This document shows, piece by piece, positions 45,080 to 54,116 of a stretch of 64,000 nucleotides of DNA. Both the position numbers and the translations under genes were made by a program. The notes beneath the pieces are model-generated. The model was not told the origin of the DNA and made no database searches. It saw nothing but the letters and a program-made list of their open reading frames with translations. Source of the stretch: Paucihalobacter ruber (GTDB lineage: Bacteria; Bacteroidota; Bacteroidia; Flavobacteriales; Flavobacteriaceae); assembly GCF_006494535.1 (NCBI RefSeq), contig NZ_VHIQ01000001.1:622736-686735 (forward strand), read 5' to 3'. The first letter of the stretch is position 1. Each line of letters begins with the position of its first letter.

Positions 45080-45087
45080 TAGTTTTA
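45080..45087 (+). promoter_or_regulatory. Possible -7 box of polA
   Basis: TAGTTTTA, 7 of 8 matches to TAnnTTTG, 21 bp before the ATG; no properly spaced -33. Confidence 0.28.
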
Positions 45088-45108
45088 TAGACTCAATAAA
45101 TATTACGC

Positions 45109-47958
45109 ATGTCAGACCAAAAACGCTTATTTCTTGTAGATGCCTACGCCTTGATTTTTAGAGGTTATTACGCTTTCATAAAAAACCCGAGAATTAACTC
45201 TAAAGGATTGGATACCTCAGCCATCATGGGGTTCATGAACTCACTTTTAGATGTTATTAAGCGTGAAAGACCAGACCATTTGGCCGTTTGTTTTGACAAA
45301 GGCGGCAGTGTTGATCGTGTTGAAATGTTTGAAGCCTATAAAGCCAACCGCGACGAAACTCCGGAAGCCATTAGAACAGCCATCCCTTATATCTGCGATA
45401 TTTTACAAGCCATGCACATACCAATTATGGTTAAAGAAGGTTACGAGGCCGATGACGTTATTGGTACCTTATCGCGCCAAGCCGAAAAGGAAGGCTACAA
45501 AACTTTTATGGTAACGCCTGATAAAGATTTTGCTCAACTAGTCACCGAAAACATCTTTATGTACAGACCTAAATCGTTTGGAGGCGGTTATGAAACCTGG
45601 GGTATTGAAGAAGTGAAACAAAAATTTGAAGTTGACCATCCGTTACAGGTAATTGATTTCTTGGGAATGATGGGCGACAGCAGCGATAACATTCCCGGAT
45701 TACCGGGTGTTGGCGAAAAAACTGCTAAGAAGTTTATCAAAGAATACGGCAGTATGGAAAACCTTCTGGCCAATACACATGAGCTTAAGGGTAAAATGAA
45801 AGAAAACATTGAAGCCAATAAAGAGTTGGGAGTACTCTCAAAACAATTGGCTACTATTATGTTAGATGTGCCTGTTACTTTTAATGCCGAAGACTTTGAA
45901 CTCAATCATCCAGACACTGATAAAGTAACCGAAATATTTCAGGAGTTGGAATTTAGACAGCTTCTCACTAATTTTTTAAAAACCTTCGCTCTAGAAACTT
46001 CAAATACAGATCATACGAATAGTGGATCCGAAAATATTTCTCCTTCGGGGAAAATGTTAGAAGGACAAAAGGGAACAGCAGGCGCAGGCCAATTTTCATT
46101 GTTCGATGCCGATGGAGAATCGGCGGCCATAGCATCAACGAGCAGAAAAGATATCAAATCAGTACCGCATTTTTATCAAACTGTAGAAGCAGGCATGGCC
46201 ACTTCTATTTTTATAAAAACCTTATTAAAACAAACATCGGTTTGCTTTGATACCGAAACTACTGGCCTGAATCCGTTAGAAGCGCAACTGGTTGGCATTG
46301 CCTTTTCATGGGAAATTGGGAAGGGCTATTATTTACCTTTTCCGGAGGTATTCGAAAAAGCCAAACAACTTTTAGAACAATTAAGACCTTTCTTTGAAAA
46401 TGAATCTATCGAAAAAGTAGGTCAGAATCTTAAATACGATATTAAAGTACTTGCTAAATACCAAATTGAAGTTAAAGGTAAACTCTTCGATACTATGTTG
46501 GCGCATTACCTTATCAATCCTGATATGCGACATAACATGGACGTATTGGCTGAAACCTATTTGAATTACACACCTGTTTCCATTACGGAGCTAATCGGTA
46601 AGAAGGGAAAAAATCAGTCCTCAATGCGCGATGTTCCATTAGAACAACAAACTGAATACGCCGTTGAAGACGCCGACATCACACTTCAACTAAAAGAACA
46701 CTTCGAAAAAGAATTAGGTGAAGCCAATACACAAAAACTGTTTGATGAGATTGAAATACCATTATTGCGCGTATTGGCGGCCATGGAGTTAGAAGGCATC
46801 AATTTAGACGTTAACTTTTTAAACTCCCTGTCTGAGCAACTCAACACAGATATTGCTTCACTTGAAAAAAGTATTTACGAAGCAGCCGGTGAAACTTTCA
46901 ATATTGCCTCGCCCAAACAGTTAGGCGATATTTTATTTGATAAATTAAAGTTAGTTGATAAGCCCAAAAAAACCAAAACCGGTCAGTACGCTACGGGAGA
47001 AGAAATTCTGTCGTACCTAGCAAAAGACCACCCCATTGTTCAACACATTTTAGACTATCGTGGGCTTTCAAAACTTAAAAGTACTTATGTGGATGCCTTG
47101 CCTAATCAGGTAGAACCTTCAACAGGTCGTGTTCATACAGATTATATGCAAACGGTGGCAGCAACAGGCAGGTTAAGCAGTAACAATCCTAACTTACAAA
47201 ACATCCCGATTAGAACCGAACGCGGTCGCCAAGTTAGAAAGGCATTTGTGCCGAGAAATGAAGATTACGTATTACTTGCGGCAGATTATTCGCAAATTGA
47301 ATTGCGCATTATTGCGGCGTTAAGTGCAGAAGACAACATGATTGAAGCCTTTAAAAACGGTGAAGATATTCACGCCTCAACCGCTTCAAAAGTATTCAAC
47401 GTTCCTATTGAGGAAGTCACCAGAGAACAACGCAGCAACGCCAAAACAGTTAATTTTGGAATTATCTATGGCGTTTCGGCCTTTGGCCTCAGCAACCAAA
47501 CCGATTTAAGCCGCAGCGAAGCCAAAGATTTAATAGATACTTACTACGAAACCTATCCCAAGTTAAAAGCATATATCAGCAAACAAATCGATTTTGCCCG
47601 CGACAATGGTTATGTTCAAACTGTTTTAGGAAGAAGACGCTATTTAAACGATATCAATTCAAGAAACCAGGTAGTTAGAGGTGCGGCCGAGCGCAATGCT
47701 GTTAACGCTCCTATTCAAGGCAGTGCGGCAGATATTATTAAAATTGCCATGATTAATATCTTTGAAAAACTGAATAAAGACAACTATCAAAGTAAAATGC
47801 TTTTGCAAGTGCATGACGAATTGGTTTTTGATGCCTACAAACCAGAGTTAGATAAACTAAAAACTATGGTTAAAACCGAAATGGAAAATGCTTTTAAGTT
47901 GAGCGTTCCGTTGTTGGTTGACTTGGGTGAAGGTAATAATTGGTTGGAAGCGCATTAA
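45109..47958 (+). CDS. polA: DNA polymerase I
   Basis: Repair and Okazaki-maturation polymerase, 949 residues. Domains: 5'-3' exonuclease (~1-295, with EADDVIGTL and GDSSDNIPGLPGVGEKTA), a linker, 3'-5' proofreading exonuclease (~370-555) with the DTETTGL motif intact, and polymerase (~560-949) with DYSQIELRII near 727, NFGIIYGVS near 784 and VHDELVF near 901. All catalytic acids are present, so it should proofread. The linker (~300-365) is longer than usual and contains ISPSGKMLEGQKG, whose DNA resembles a flavobacterial palindromic repeat. tsaC follows 21 bp later. Confidence 0.97.
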   Translation: MSDQKRLFLVDAYALIFRGYYAFIKNPRINSKGLDTSAIMGFMNSLLDVIKRERPDHLAVCFDKGGSVDRVEMFEAYKANRDETPEAIRTAIPYICDILQAMHIPIMVKEGYEADDVIGTLSRQAEKEGYKTFMVTPDKDFAQLVTENIFMYRPKSFGGGYETWGIEEVKQKFEVDHPLQVIDFLGMMGDSSDNIPGLPGVGEKTAKKFIKEYGSMENLLANTHELKGKMKENIEANKELGVLSKQLATIMLDVPVTFNAEDFELNHPDTDKVTEIFQELEFRQLLTNFLKTFALETSNTDHTNSGSENISPSGKMLEGQKGTAGAGQFSLFDADGESAAIASTSRKDIKSVPHFYQTVEAGMATSIFIKTLLKQTSVCFDTETTGLNPLEAQLVGIAFSWEIGKGYYLPFPEVFEKAKQLLEQLRPFFENESIEKVGQNLKYDIKVLAKYQIEVKGKLFDTMLAHYLINPDMRHNMDVLAETYLNYTPVSITELIGKKGKNQSSMRDVPLEQQTEYAVEDADITLQLKEHFEKELGEANTQKLFDEIEIPLLRVLAAMELEGINLDVNFLNSLSEQLNTDIASLEKSIYEAAGETFNIASPKQLGDILFDKLKLVDKPKKTKTGQYATGEEILSYLAKDHPIVQHILDYRGLSKLKSTYVDALPNQVEPSTGRVHTDYMQTVAATGRLSSNNPNLQNIPIRTERGRQVRKAFVPRNEDYVLLAADYSQIELRIIAALSAEDNMIEAFKNGEDIHASTASKVFNVPIEEVTREQRSNAKTVNFGIIYGVSAFGLSNQTDLSRSEAKDLIDTYYETYPKLKAYISKQIDFARDNGYVQTVLGRRRYLNDINSRNQVVRGAAERNAVNAPIQGSAADIIKIAMINIFEKLNKDNYQSKMLLQVHDELVFDAYKPELDKLKTMVKTEMENAFKLSVPLLVDLGEGNNWLEAH

Positions 47959-47979
47959 TTTTAATCTTTTGAAAAATAA

Positions 47980-48942
47980 ATGAGCATTATCTCAACAAAC
48001 ATCAATAAAGCCGTTTCACTTTTATTAGCCGAAGAAATAGTAGCCATACCAACCGAAACGGTATACGGGTTGGCCGGTAATATATTTTCAGAAAAGGCCA
48101 TTAAGGCTATTTTTGAAACCAAACAGCGCCCGTTTTTTAATCCGTTAATTGTACATATTTCAAGCGTTAATCAACTTCCTGAAATTGTAAGCTACATTCC
48201 TGAAAAAGCAAAATTATTGGCAGAAACGTTTTGGCCCGGACCTCTAACCATGGTGCTTCCTAAAAAAGAAACCATCCCCGATTTAATTACTGCCGGAAAG
48301 AATACCGTAGCTGTGCGCATACCAAATCATCCTGTTACATTAGAACTTTTAAGCAAATTGCCATTTCCGTTGGCGGCACCAAGCGCCAATCCGTTTACCA
48401 CAATAAGTCCAACCACAGCGCAGCATGTAGAAACCTATTTTAAAAATAACATCAAAATGATTTTAGATGGCGGCCCTTGCAAACAAGGTATAGAATCGAC
48501 CATTGTTGGCTTTGAAGGCGACAAAGCCGTTGTTTACAGACTTGGCTCTACCTCGGTTGAAGCTATTGAAAAAGTGATTGGTAAGGTTAGTATCAAAAAC
48601 AAGAAAGAAATTGCGCCCGATGCGCCGGGAATGTTAGAAAGACACTACGCTCCGCAAACCAAAACCATTCTTACCGATAACATTATTGAAGCTGTTAAAA
48701 ATAATAGAGGTAAACGCATTGGTTTAATATCATTCTCAAAGCACTTTGAAATCCGTGAAATCACCTTTCAAATAGCATTATCGCCTTCGGGAAATTTAGA
48801 AGAAGCTGCGTCAAATTTATACAAAATCATGCACGAGTTAGACCAAATGAATTTAGACCTCATCATTGCAGAGCAATTTCCTGATTATGGCATGGGAAAA
48901 TCTATAAACGACCGACTCACGCGCGCTGCCAAAAACAACTGA
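47980..48942 (+). CDS. L-threonylcarbamoyladenylate synthase (Sua5 type)
   Basis: Makes threonylcarbamoyl-AMP for the universal t6A37 tRNA modification, from threonine, bicarbonate and ATP. 320 residues: YrdC-like domain (~10-190) with IPTETVYGLAG, KQRPFFNPL and SIKAPSAN-like PLAAPSANPF, followed by the C-terminal Sua5 domain (~215-320), so it is the long Sua5 form and not the short TsaC. Downstream of polA with a 21-bp gap; probably cotranscribed. No terminator hairpin is visible after it. Confidence 0.93.
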   Translation: MSIISTNINKAVSLLLAEEIVAIPTETVYGLAGNIFSEKAIKAIFETKQRPFFNPLIVHISSVNQLPEIVSYIPEKAKLLAETFWPGPLTMVLPKKETIPDLITAGKNTVAVRIPNHPVTLELLSKLPFPLAAPSANPFTTISPTTAQHVETYFKNNIKMILDGGPCKQGIESTIVGFEGDKAVVYRLGSTSVEAIEKVIGKVSIKNKKEIAPDAPGMLERHYAPQTKTILTDNIIEAVKNNRGKRIGLISFSKHFEIREITFQIALSPSGNLEEAASNLYKIMHELDQMNLDLIIAEQFPDYGMGKSINDRLTRAAKNN

Positions 48943-48997
48943 TTTTCAATATTTTTTAATCATTTCAATACTTGCTACAAAAAAATAAACAGCAAGC

Positions 48998-49028
48998 TTT
49001 GCGTATCAAATTAATAATCGTAAATTTG
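48998..49028 (+). promoter_or_regulatory. Promoter of rplM-rpsI
   Basis: TTTG at 48998-49001, a 19-bp spacer, then TAAATTTG at 49021-49028: a textbook Bacteroidota promoter. The predicted start near 49035 gives a leader of about 60 nt. Confidence 0.75.
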
Positions 49029-49034
49029 CAAACT

Positions 49035-49095
49035 CTTTTTTGGAGAGAAATGTTTAATCATCCCGTACGGGTTACGGGTAATAAAATCAATAAGT
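49035..49095 (+). promoter_or_regulatory. rplM leader with hairpin and small upstream reading frame
   Basis: Holds CCCGT (49062-49066) pairing with ACGGG (49074-49078). A GGAG sequence sits 6 nt before an ATG at 49050 that opens a 26-codon frame ending at 49130, overlapping the rplM start in another frame. This layout could couple or limit rplM translation. Confidence 0.4.
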
Positions 49096-49551
49096 GTGGA
49101 TACATTAAGCTACAAAACAGTATCAGCTAACAAAGCTACCGTTAACAAGGAGTGGGTTTTGGTAGATGCTGATGGACAAAACTTAGGGCGTTTGGCTTCT
49201 AAAGTTGCAAAACTTTTAAGAGGCAAACACAAGCCTAACTTCACACCACATGTTGATTGCGGAGACAATGTAATTGTTGTTAATGCTGAAAAAATCAACC
49301 TTACAGGTAACAAGTGGAACGACAAAACTTACATTCGTTACACGGGCTATCCGGGTGGTCAAAGAAGTTTATCTGCTAACGAAATGTTTGATAAAGATCC
49401 AACACGTTTAGTAGAAAAATCTGTAAAAGGAATGCTGCCCAAAAACAAATTAGGCGCAGACTTATTCCGCAACTTAACTGTTGTTGCAGGTACCGAGCAC
49501 AAACATGATGCTCAAAAACCAAAAACAATTAATTTAAACGAATTCAATTAA
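49096..49551 (+). CDS. rplM: Ribosomal protein uL13
   Basis: 50S subunit protein, 151 residues, of normal length. WVLVDADGQNLGRLASKVAKLLRGK is split by typical L13 residues; visible markers are VDADGQNLGRLAS, CGDNVIVVNAEKI and GYPGGQRS. Starts with GTG (49096), giving MDTLSYKTV, the usual flavobacterial N-terminus. The stop overlaps the rpsI ATG by one base. Confidence 0.97.
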   Translation: MDTLSYKTVSANKATVNKEWVLVDADGQNLGRLASKVAKLLRGKHKPNFTPHVDCGDNVIVVNAEKINLTGNKWNDKTYIRYTGYPGGQRSLSANEMFDKDPTRLVEKSVKGMLPKNKLGADLFRNLTVVAGTEHKHDAQKPKTINLNEFN

Positions 49552-49937
49552 TGGAAGTAATTCACAAAATTGGCCGTAGAAAGACGGCTGTTGCTCGTGT
49601 TTATGTTGCCTCAGGAAAAGGTAACATTACAATTAACAAAAAAGACATGGCGGCTTATTTTCCTACTGCGCCTTTGCAGTACAAAGTAAACCAACCTTTA
49701 ACCATGACTAACAATGAAGGCAACTTTGATATTACTGTAAACGTATATGGAGGTGGCGCAACCGGCCAGGCTGAAGCTATACGTTTGGCTTTATCTCGTG
49801 CTATGTGTGAGGTAGATGCTGAAAACAGAAGTATATTAAAGCCTGAAGGTTTATTAACCAGAGATCCAAGAATGGTAGAACGTAAAAAATTCGGTCAGAA
49901 AAAAGCCCGTAAAAAATACCAGTTCTCTAAGCGTTAA
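49551..49937 (+). CDS. rpsI: Ribosomal protein uS9
   Basis: 30S protein, 128 residues. Markers: IGRRKTAVARVYV at the N-terminus, GGGATGQAEAIRLALSRA, and the basic C-terminal tail GQKKARKKYQFSKR that reaches the P-site tRNA. Translation start shares a base with the rplM stop. A strong terminator follows 14 bases after the stop. Confidence 0.98.
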   Translation: MEVIHKIGRRKTAVARVYVASGKGNITINKKDMAAYFPTAPLQYKVNQPLTMTNNEGNFDITVNVYGGGATGQAEAIRLALSRAMCEVDAENRSILKPEGLLTRDPRMVERKKFGQKKARKKYQFSKR

Positions 49938-49950
49938 TCTCAAAACTTTT

Positions 49951-49980
49951 ATCAACATCCTGCACAAACAGGATGTTGAT
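49951..49980 (+). terminator. Terminator of rplM-rpsI
   Basis: Perfect 12-bp stem ATCAACATCCTG/CAGGATGTTGAT with a 6-nt loop, followed by TTGTTT. Confidence 0.9.
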
Positions 49981-50072
49981 TTGTTTAACCGCTGTAAACA
50001 GCAAACAATTTATTATTTAACCAGTACTTGTTGTCTATCACGCAAAATCGTGAAGATTTAGTTTAGCATCTA

Positions 50073-50117
50073 AATAATTAAGGCATACCTTAAAAAATAA
50101 GTGACCACTTAATTATT
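50073..50117 (+). promoter_or_regulatory. Structured leader upstream of rpsB
   Basis: A perfect 10-bp pairing AATAATTAAG (50073-50082) with CTTAATTATT (50108-50117) competes with two smaller hairpins, TTAAGG-CATA-CCTTAA (50078-50093) and TAAGT-GACC-ACTTA (50098-50111). Alternative folds ahead of a ribosomal protein gene suggest autoregulation by S2. The whole gap 49981-50150 holds no reading frame. Confidence 0.45.
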
Positions 50118-50150
50118 GCTAATTCAACAGAACGTAAACTATTATCAAAA

Positions 50151-50918
50151 ATGGAAAAAACAGAAGTAAAAGATTTACTTGAAGCAGGTGTACATTTTGG
50201 TCACCTTACCAGAAAATGGAACCCTAACATGGCGCCTTACATCTACATGGAGCGCAACGGTATCCACATTATCAACCTTTACAAAACAGCTGCCAAATTA
50301 GACGAAGCTGCCGAAGCCATGAAAAAAATCGCGGCCTCAGGTAGAAAAATTTTATTTGTTGCTACTAAAAAACAAGCTAAAGATGTAGTTGCTGAAAAAG
50401 CAGGTGCAGCCAAAATGCCATACATTACAGAAAGATGGCCGGGTGGTATGCTTACCAACTTTGTAACCATCAGAAAAGCTGTAAAGAAAATGTCTTCTAT
50501 AGACAGAATGAAAAAAGATGGTTCTTACAACACACTTTCTAAAAAAGAGCGTTTACAAGTAGACCGTTTAAGAGCTAAGCTTGAGAAAAACTTAGGGTCT
50601 ATTGCAGATATGACGCGTTTACCCGGTGCTTTATTTGTGGTTGACATCGTGCGCGAGCACATTGCCATTGCCGAAGCGCAAAAACTTAACATTCCAATCT
50701 TTGCAATGGTTGACACCAACTCAGATCCAAGAGAAGTAGACTATGTAATTCCTTCTAACGACGACGCATCAAAATCAATCGAAAAAATATTAAGTGTTGT
50801 TACAGGTGCTGTAACCGAAGGGTTAACCGAAAGAAAATCTGAGAAAACCGAGGGTGATGAACCAAAAGTAAAAACAACATCTAAAAAGAAAGTTGTAGCA
50901 GATCAAGAAGAAGAATAA
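50151..50918 (+). CDS. rpsB: Ribosomal protein uS2
   Basis: 30S protein, 255 residues. Markers: LLEAGVHFGHLTRKWNP at the start (GVHFGHLTRKWNP), FVATKKQAKDVV, RWPGGMLTNF, and NIPIFAMVDTNSDP. A Lys/Glu-rich C-terminal tail (~225-255) is longer than in E. coli, as is common in Bacteroidota. Followed by tsf after 25 bp, the usual pairing. Confidence 0.98.
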   Translation: MEKTEVKDLLEAGVHFGHLTRKWNPNMAPYIYMERNGIHIINLYKTAAKLDEAAEAMKKIAASGRKILFVATKKQAKDVVAEKAGAAKMPYITERWPGGMLTNFVTIRKAVKKMSSIDRMKKDGSYNTLSKKERLQVDRLRAKLEKNLGSIADMTRLPGALFVVDIVREHIAIAEAQKLNIPIFAMVDTNSDPREVDYVIPSNDDASKSIEKILSVVTGAVTEGLTERKSEKTEGDEPKVKTTSKKKVVADQEEE

Positions 50919-50943
50919 ACAAAACCATAAACTCTAAAAAGTT

Positions 50944-51765
50944 ATGACAAAAATAACAGCAGCCGAAGTTAATAAATTAAGACAAACAACCGGCGCAGGT
51001 ATGATGGACTGTAAAAAAGCCTTAGTTGAAGCTGAAGGCGATTTTGAAAAAGCCATAGAATTATTACGTAAAAAAGGACAAAAAGTTGCCGCTAATCGTG
51101 CAGACCGCGAGTCTACCGAAGGTGCTGCCATCGCAAAAGTAAACGACTCAAAAACCGTTGGTGCCTCTATAGTACTAGGTTGCGAAACAGACTTTGTTGG
51201 TAAAAACGAAAGCTTTGTTAACTTGGCCAATCAGTTAGCTGAGATGGCTTTAAATTGTTCTACAAAAGAAGAATTATTGGCTTCTCAGATTGGTAACATT
51301 ACCGTAGCCGAAAAATTGATTGAACAAACCGGTGTTATAGGCGAAAAAATTGACCTTACTGCTTTTGAAAAAATAGAAGCGCCTTTTGTAGGTTCATATA
51401 TTCACGCAGGCAATAAAATTGCTACTATGGTAGGTTTATCTGCCAATGTAGAAGGTGCCGAAACTGTTGCTAAAGATGTGGCTATGCAAGCAGCTGCCAT
51501 GAATCCTATTGCCTTAGATGAAGCATCAGTTGATGCTGCCGTTATCGAAAAGGAAATAGAAATTGCCAAAGATTTATTACGCCAAGAAGGCAAACCAGAA
51601 GCCATGCTTGACAACATTGCAAAAGGTAAATTAAACCGTTTCTTCAAAGACAATACCCTAGTAAATCAAGATTTTATTAAAGACAGTAAAATCAACGTTG
51701 CTACTTATGTAAAATCATTAGGTGATGTTAAAGTAACCGGATTTACTCGTGTAGCTTTAGGTTAA
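50944..51765 (+). CDS. tsf: Elongation factor Ts
   Basis: Nucleotide exchange factor for EF-Tu, 273 residues. The N-terminal UBA domain has VNKLRQTTGAGMMDCKKAL, and the GCETDFVGKNE region contains the Asp-Phe pair that opens the EF-Tu nucleotide site. Followed by a clear terminator. Cotranscribed with rpsB. Confidence 0.98.
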   Translation: MTKITAAEVNKLRQTTGAGMMDCKKALVEAEGDFEKAIELLRKKGQKVAANRADRESTEGAAIAKVNDSKTVGASIVLGCETDFVGKNESFVNLANQLAEMALNCSTKEELLASQIGNITVAEKLIEQTGVIGEKIDLTAFEKIEAPFVGSYIHAGNKIATMVGLSANVEGAETVAKDVAMQAAAMNPIALDEASVDAAVIEKEIEIAKDLLRQEGKPEAMLDNIAKGKLNRFFKDNTLVNQDFIKDSKINVATYVKSLGDVKVTGFTRVALG

Positions 51766-51787
51766 GAAGTTAATTTCAAATAAATTA

Positions 51788-51818
51788 AAAAGCCATCGCA
51801 TTTGTGATGGCTTTTTTT
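51788..51818 (+). terminator. Terminator of rpsB-tsf
   Basis: Hairpin AGCCATC...GATGGCT flanked by an A-run before and T8 after, 20 bases past the tsf stop. Confidence 0.9.
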
Positions 51819-51843
51819 TATTTTTAAATCAAATTTTTCAAAA

Positions 51844-52632
51844 ATGACAAGAGAAGAATTTGACGAGTTTTTTAAAAATAATGAAGGTAACTTCATTATT
51901 GGCATTCACAACTATTGCGACAGATGGTGTGAAAGATGCAAATTCACCGCTAAGTGCAGTGTTTTTCAAATAGACGAAGAACGCGCCAGAAAAAGAGCAG
52001 AAAAAGGAATCCCTGATAATGACTTTGCAGAAATTGTTTCTGAAAATTTCCAAATAGTGATGGACATGATGGAGGACATCATGGAAGATACAGAGTTTGA
52101 AGAGGAAGCCATAGATTTAGAAGCTATTCAAACCGAAGAAGAGGTATTAGAAAACTACGCCAAAAACCATCCCATTTCTAAAAACAGCGAAATTTATTTA
52201 AAAAAAGTACGCCTTTGGTTTGACCAAAACGAAAGATTGTTGAAAAGATACAAGGAAACCTTTGAAAACACCTATAACCTAGGTATTAATGACACCCAAA
52301 TCATTCGCGATTACGAAAACACCTACGAAGCCGTTGAGGTTATCAACTGGTTCCATGCCCAAATCCATGTAAAACTTATACGCGCCCTTCGCCATGGAGA
52401 TGTAGATTTAAGTTATGAAGATCCAATTCAAAACGACGCCAACGGCTCAGCAAAAGTTGCCTTAATAGGTATTGAAAAATCAATGGACGCGTGGGGAATC
52501 TTACACAAACATTTCCCTGAAATAGAAGATCATATAATAGATATCTTGGTGCTGCTGGAAACAATTAGAAAAGACATTCTCAAAGAATTTCCTAATGTCA
52601 ATCAGTTTTTACGTCCGGGATTTGACGTCTAA
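51844..52632 (+). CDS. Protein of unknown function with an N-terminal four-cysteine motif
   Basis: 262-residue cytoplasmic protein. The only landmark is a Cys cluster at residues 25, 29, 32 and 38 (CDRWCERCKFTAKC), that is C-x3-C-x2-C-x5-C. The first three match the spacing of the radical-SAM motif, but the rest of the protein is helical, acidic (70-120) and shows none of the other radical-SAM barrel motifs, so a structural zinc or another Fe-S site is more likely. A later NWFHAQIHVK supplies two His. No family name is recognised. It has no close partner gene: tsf ends in a terminator before it and pyrH has its own promoter. Confidence 0.8.
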   Translation: MTREEFDEFFKNNEGNFIIGIHNYCDRWCERCKFTAKCSVFQIDEERARKRAEKGIPDNDFAEIVSENFQIVMDMMEDIMEDTEFEEEAIDLEAIQTEEEVLENYAKNHPISKNSEIYLKKVRLWFDQNERLLKRYKETFENTYNLGINDTQIIRDYENTYEAVEVINWFHAQIHVKLIRALRHGDVDLSYEDPIQNDANGSAKVALIGIEKSMDAWGILHKHFPEIEDHIIDILVLLETIRKDILKEFPNVNQFLRPGFDV

Positions 52633-52721
52633 ATATTCCGTATATATTAAATCACATATGTCACGACATTCAAAAAAAACACAATCCATTTTTTTCTGTT
52701 TTAAACCTTACAATAATTGTG

Positions 52722-52729
52722 TAGTTTTG
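52722..52729 (+). promoter_or_regulatory. -7 box of pyrH-frr
   Basis: TAGTTTTG, perfect TAnnTTTG, 24 bp before the pyrH GTG. It lies inside the upstream extension of the pyrH frame, which rules that extension out. Confidence 0.5.
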
Positions 52730-52752
52730 CTAAACTTTCAAAAAAGCATATT

Positions 52753-53460
52753 GTGAAGTATAAAAGAATTCTATTAAAACTATCTGGAGAAGCACTTATG
52801 GGCAATCGCCAATACGGAATTGACCCACAGCGCTTGGCCGAATACGCCAACGAAATCAAACGAATAGTAGACAAAGGTGTTCAGGTAGCCATTGTAATTG
52901 GTGGTGGTAACATTTTTAGAGGTGTTGCCGGAGCCAGCAAAGGAATGGATAGAGTTCAAGGCGATCATATGGGTATGCTAGCTACCGTTATTAACGGTTT
53001 GGCACTACAAGGTGCTTGCGAAGACGCCGGCATACAAACCAGATTACAGTCGGCCATACAAATCAATGAAGTTGCAGAACCATTTATTCGCAGACGCGCC
53101 ATAAGACACCTGGAAAAAGGCCGCGTAGTTATTTTTGGTGGTGGCACGGGCAATCCATACTTTACAACAGATTCGGCTGCGGTTTTGCGCGCTATCGAAA
53201 TAAATGCCGATGTAATTTTAAAAGGCACCAGAGTTGACGGTATTTATACTTCAGATCCTGAAAAAGACGTAAATGCCACCAAATTCGACTTTATTACTTT
53301 TGAAGATGTGTTGAAAAAGGGATTGAAAGTAATGGATACCACAGCATTTACCCTAAGCCAGGAAAATGAATTACCCATCATTGTTTTTGACATGAATAAA
53401 AAAGATAATTTATATAAGGTAGTTGCAGGCGAAAATATAGGGACCAGAGTAAATCTTTAA
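52753..53460 (+). CDS. pyrH: UMP kinase
   Basis: Phosphorylates UMP to UDP in pyrimidine synthesis; bacterial hexameric type of the amino-acid kinase fold. The 235-residue protein shows [54 protein letters not shown] and [11 protein letters not shown]. The chosen GTG start (VKYKRILL) at 52753 matches the family; the frame upstream overlaps the promoter. frr follows 46 bp later. Confidence 0.96.
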   Translation: MKYKRILLKLSGEALMGNRQYGIDPQRLAEYANEIKRIVDKGVQVAIVIGGGNIFRGVAGASKGMDRVQGDHMGMLATVINGLALQGACEDAGIQTRLQSAIQINEVAEPFIRRRAIRHLEKGRVVIFGGGTGNPYFTTDSAAVLRAIEINADVILKGTRVDGIYTSDPEKDVNATKFDFITFEDVLKKGLKVMDTTAFTLSQENELPIIVFDMNKKDNLYKVVAGENIGTRVNL

Positions 53461-53506
53461 ATTTAATTTGGCTTACTAATTGATAAGACTCATAAAATTT
53501 TAAACC

Positions 53507-54061
53507 ATGGATGAAGATATTGAATTTATTTTAGACAGCACCAAAGAATCTATGGAGGCTGCTATTAAGCATCTCGAAAAAGCTTTCGTTAACATTAGAG
53601 CAGGTAAAGCCAGTCCGGCAATGCTGGGCAGTGTTATGGTAGAATATTACGGCTCATTAACACCACTTAATCAGGTGGCCAACGTCAACACACCAGACGG
53701 TCGTACAATTACGGTTCAACCCTGGGAAAAATCAATGCTTCACGAAATTGAGCGCAGCATTATGATGGCCAACCTTGGCTTTAACCCAATGAACAATGGC
53801 GAATCTATAATTATTAACGTACCACCATTAACCGAAGAACGCAGACGAGAATTGGCAAAACAAGCAAAAGCCGAATCTGAAGAAGCTAAAATTGGTGTTC
53901 GGGCCGCCAGAAAAGACGCTAACACTGACATTAAAAAATTAGACGTTTCTGAAGATTTAAAAGCCAATGCCGAGGTAGACGTACAAGAATTAACCGATAA
54001 ATACGTTAAACTAATTGACGATATTCTCGCCGTGAAAGAGAAAGAAATCATGACCGTTTAA
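53507..54061 (+). CDS. frr: Ribosome recycling factor
   Basis: Splits post-termination ribosomes with EF-G. 184 residues, normal length. Markers: NIRAGKASPAML (family start of helix 1), VNTPDGRTITVQPWEKSM, and the long coiled-coil arm with LTEERRRELAKQAKAESEEAK-type residues (LTEERRRELAKQ). Forms an operon with pyrH and has its own terminator. Confidence 0.98.
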   Translation: MDEDIEFILDSTKESMEAAIKHLEKAFVNIRAGKASPAMLGSVMVEYYGSLTPLNQVANVNTPDGRTITVQPWEKSMLHEIERSIMMANLGFNPMNNGESIIINVPPLTEERRRELAKQAKAESEEAKIGVRAARKDANTDIKKLDVSEDLKANAEVDVQELTDKYVKLIDDILAVKEKEIMTV

Positions 54062-54067
54062 AAACTT

Positions 54068-54092
54068 AAGCGACCCCAGCGTCGCTTTTTTA
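54068..54092 (+). terminator. Terminator of pyrH-frr
   Basis: AAGCGAC-CCCAGC-GTCGCTT hairpin followed by a T-run, directly after the frr stop. Confidence 0.88.
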
Positions 54093-54116
54093 ATACTCTT
54101 AATTCAATTATAGCTA

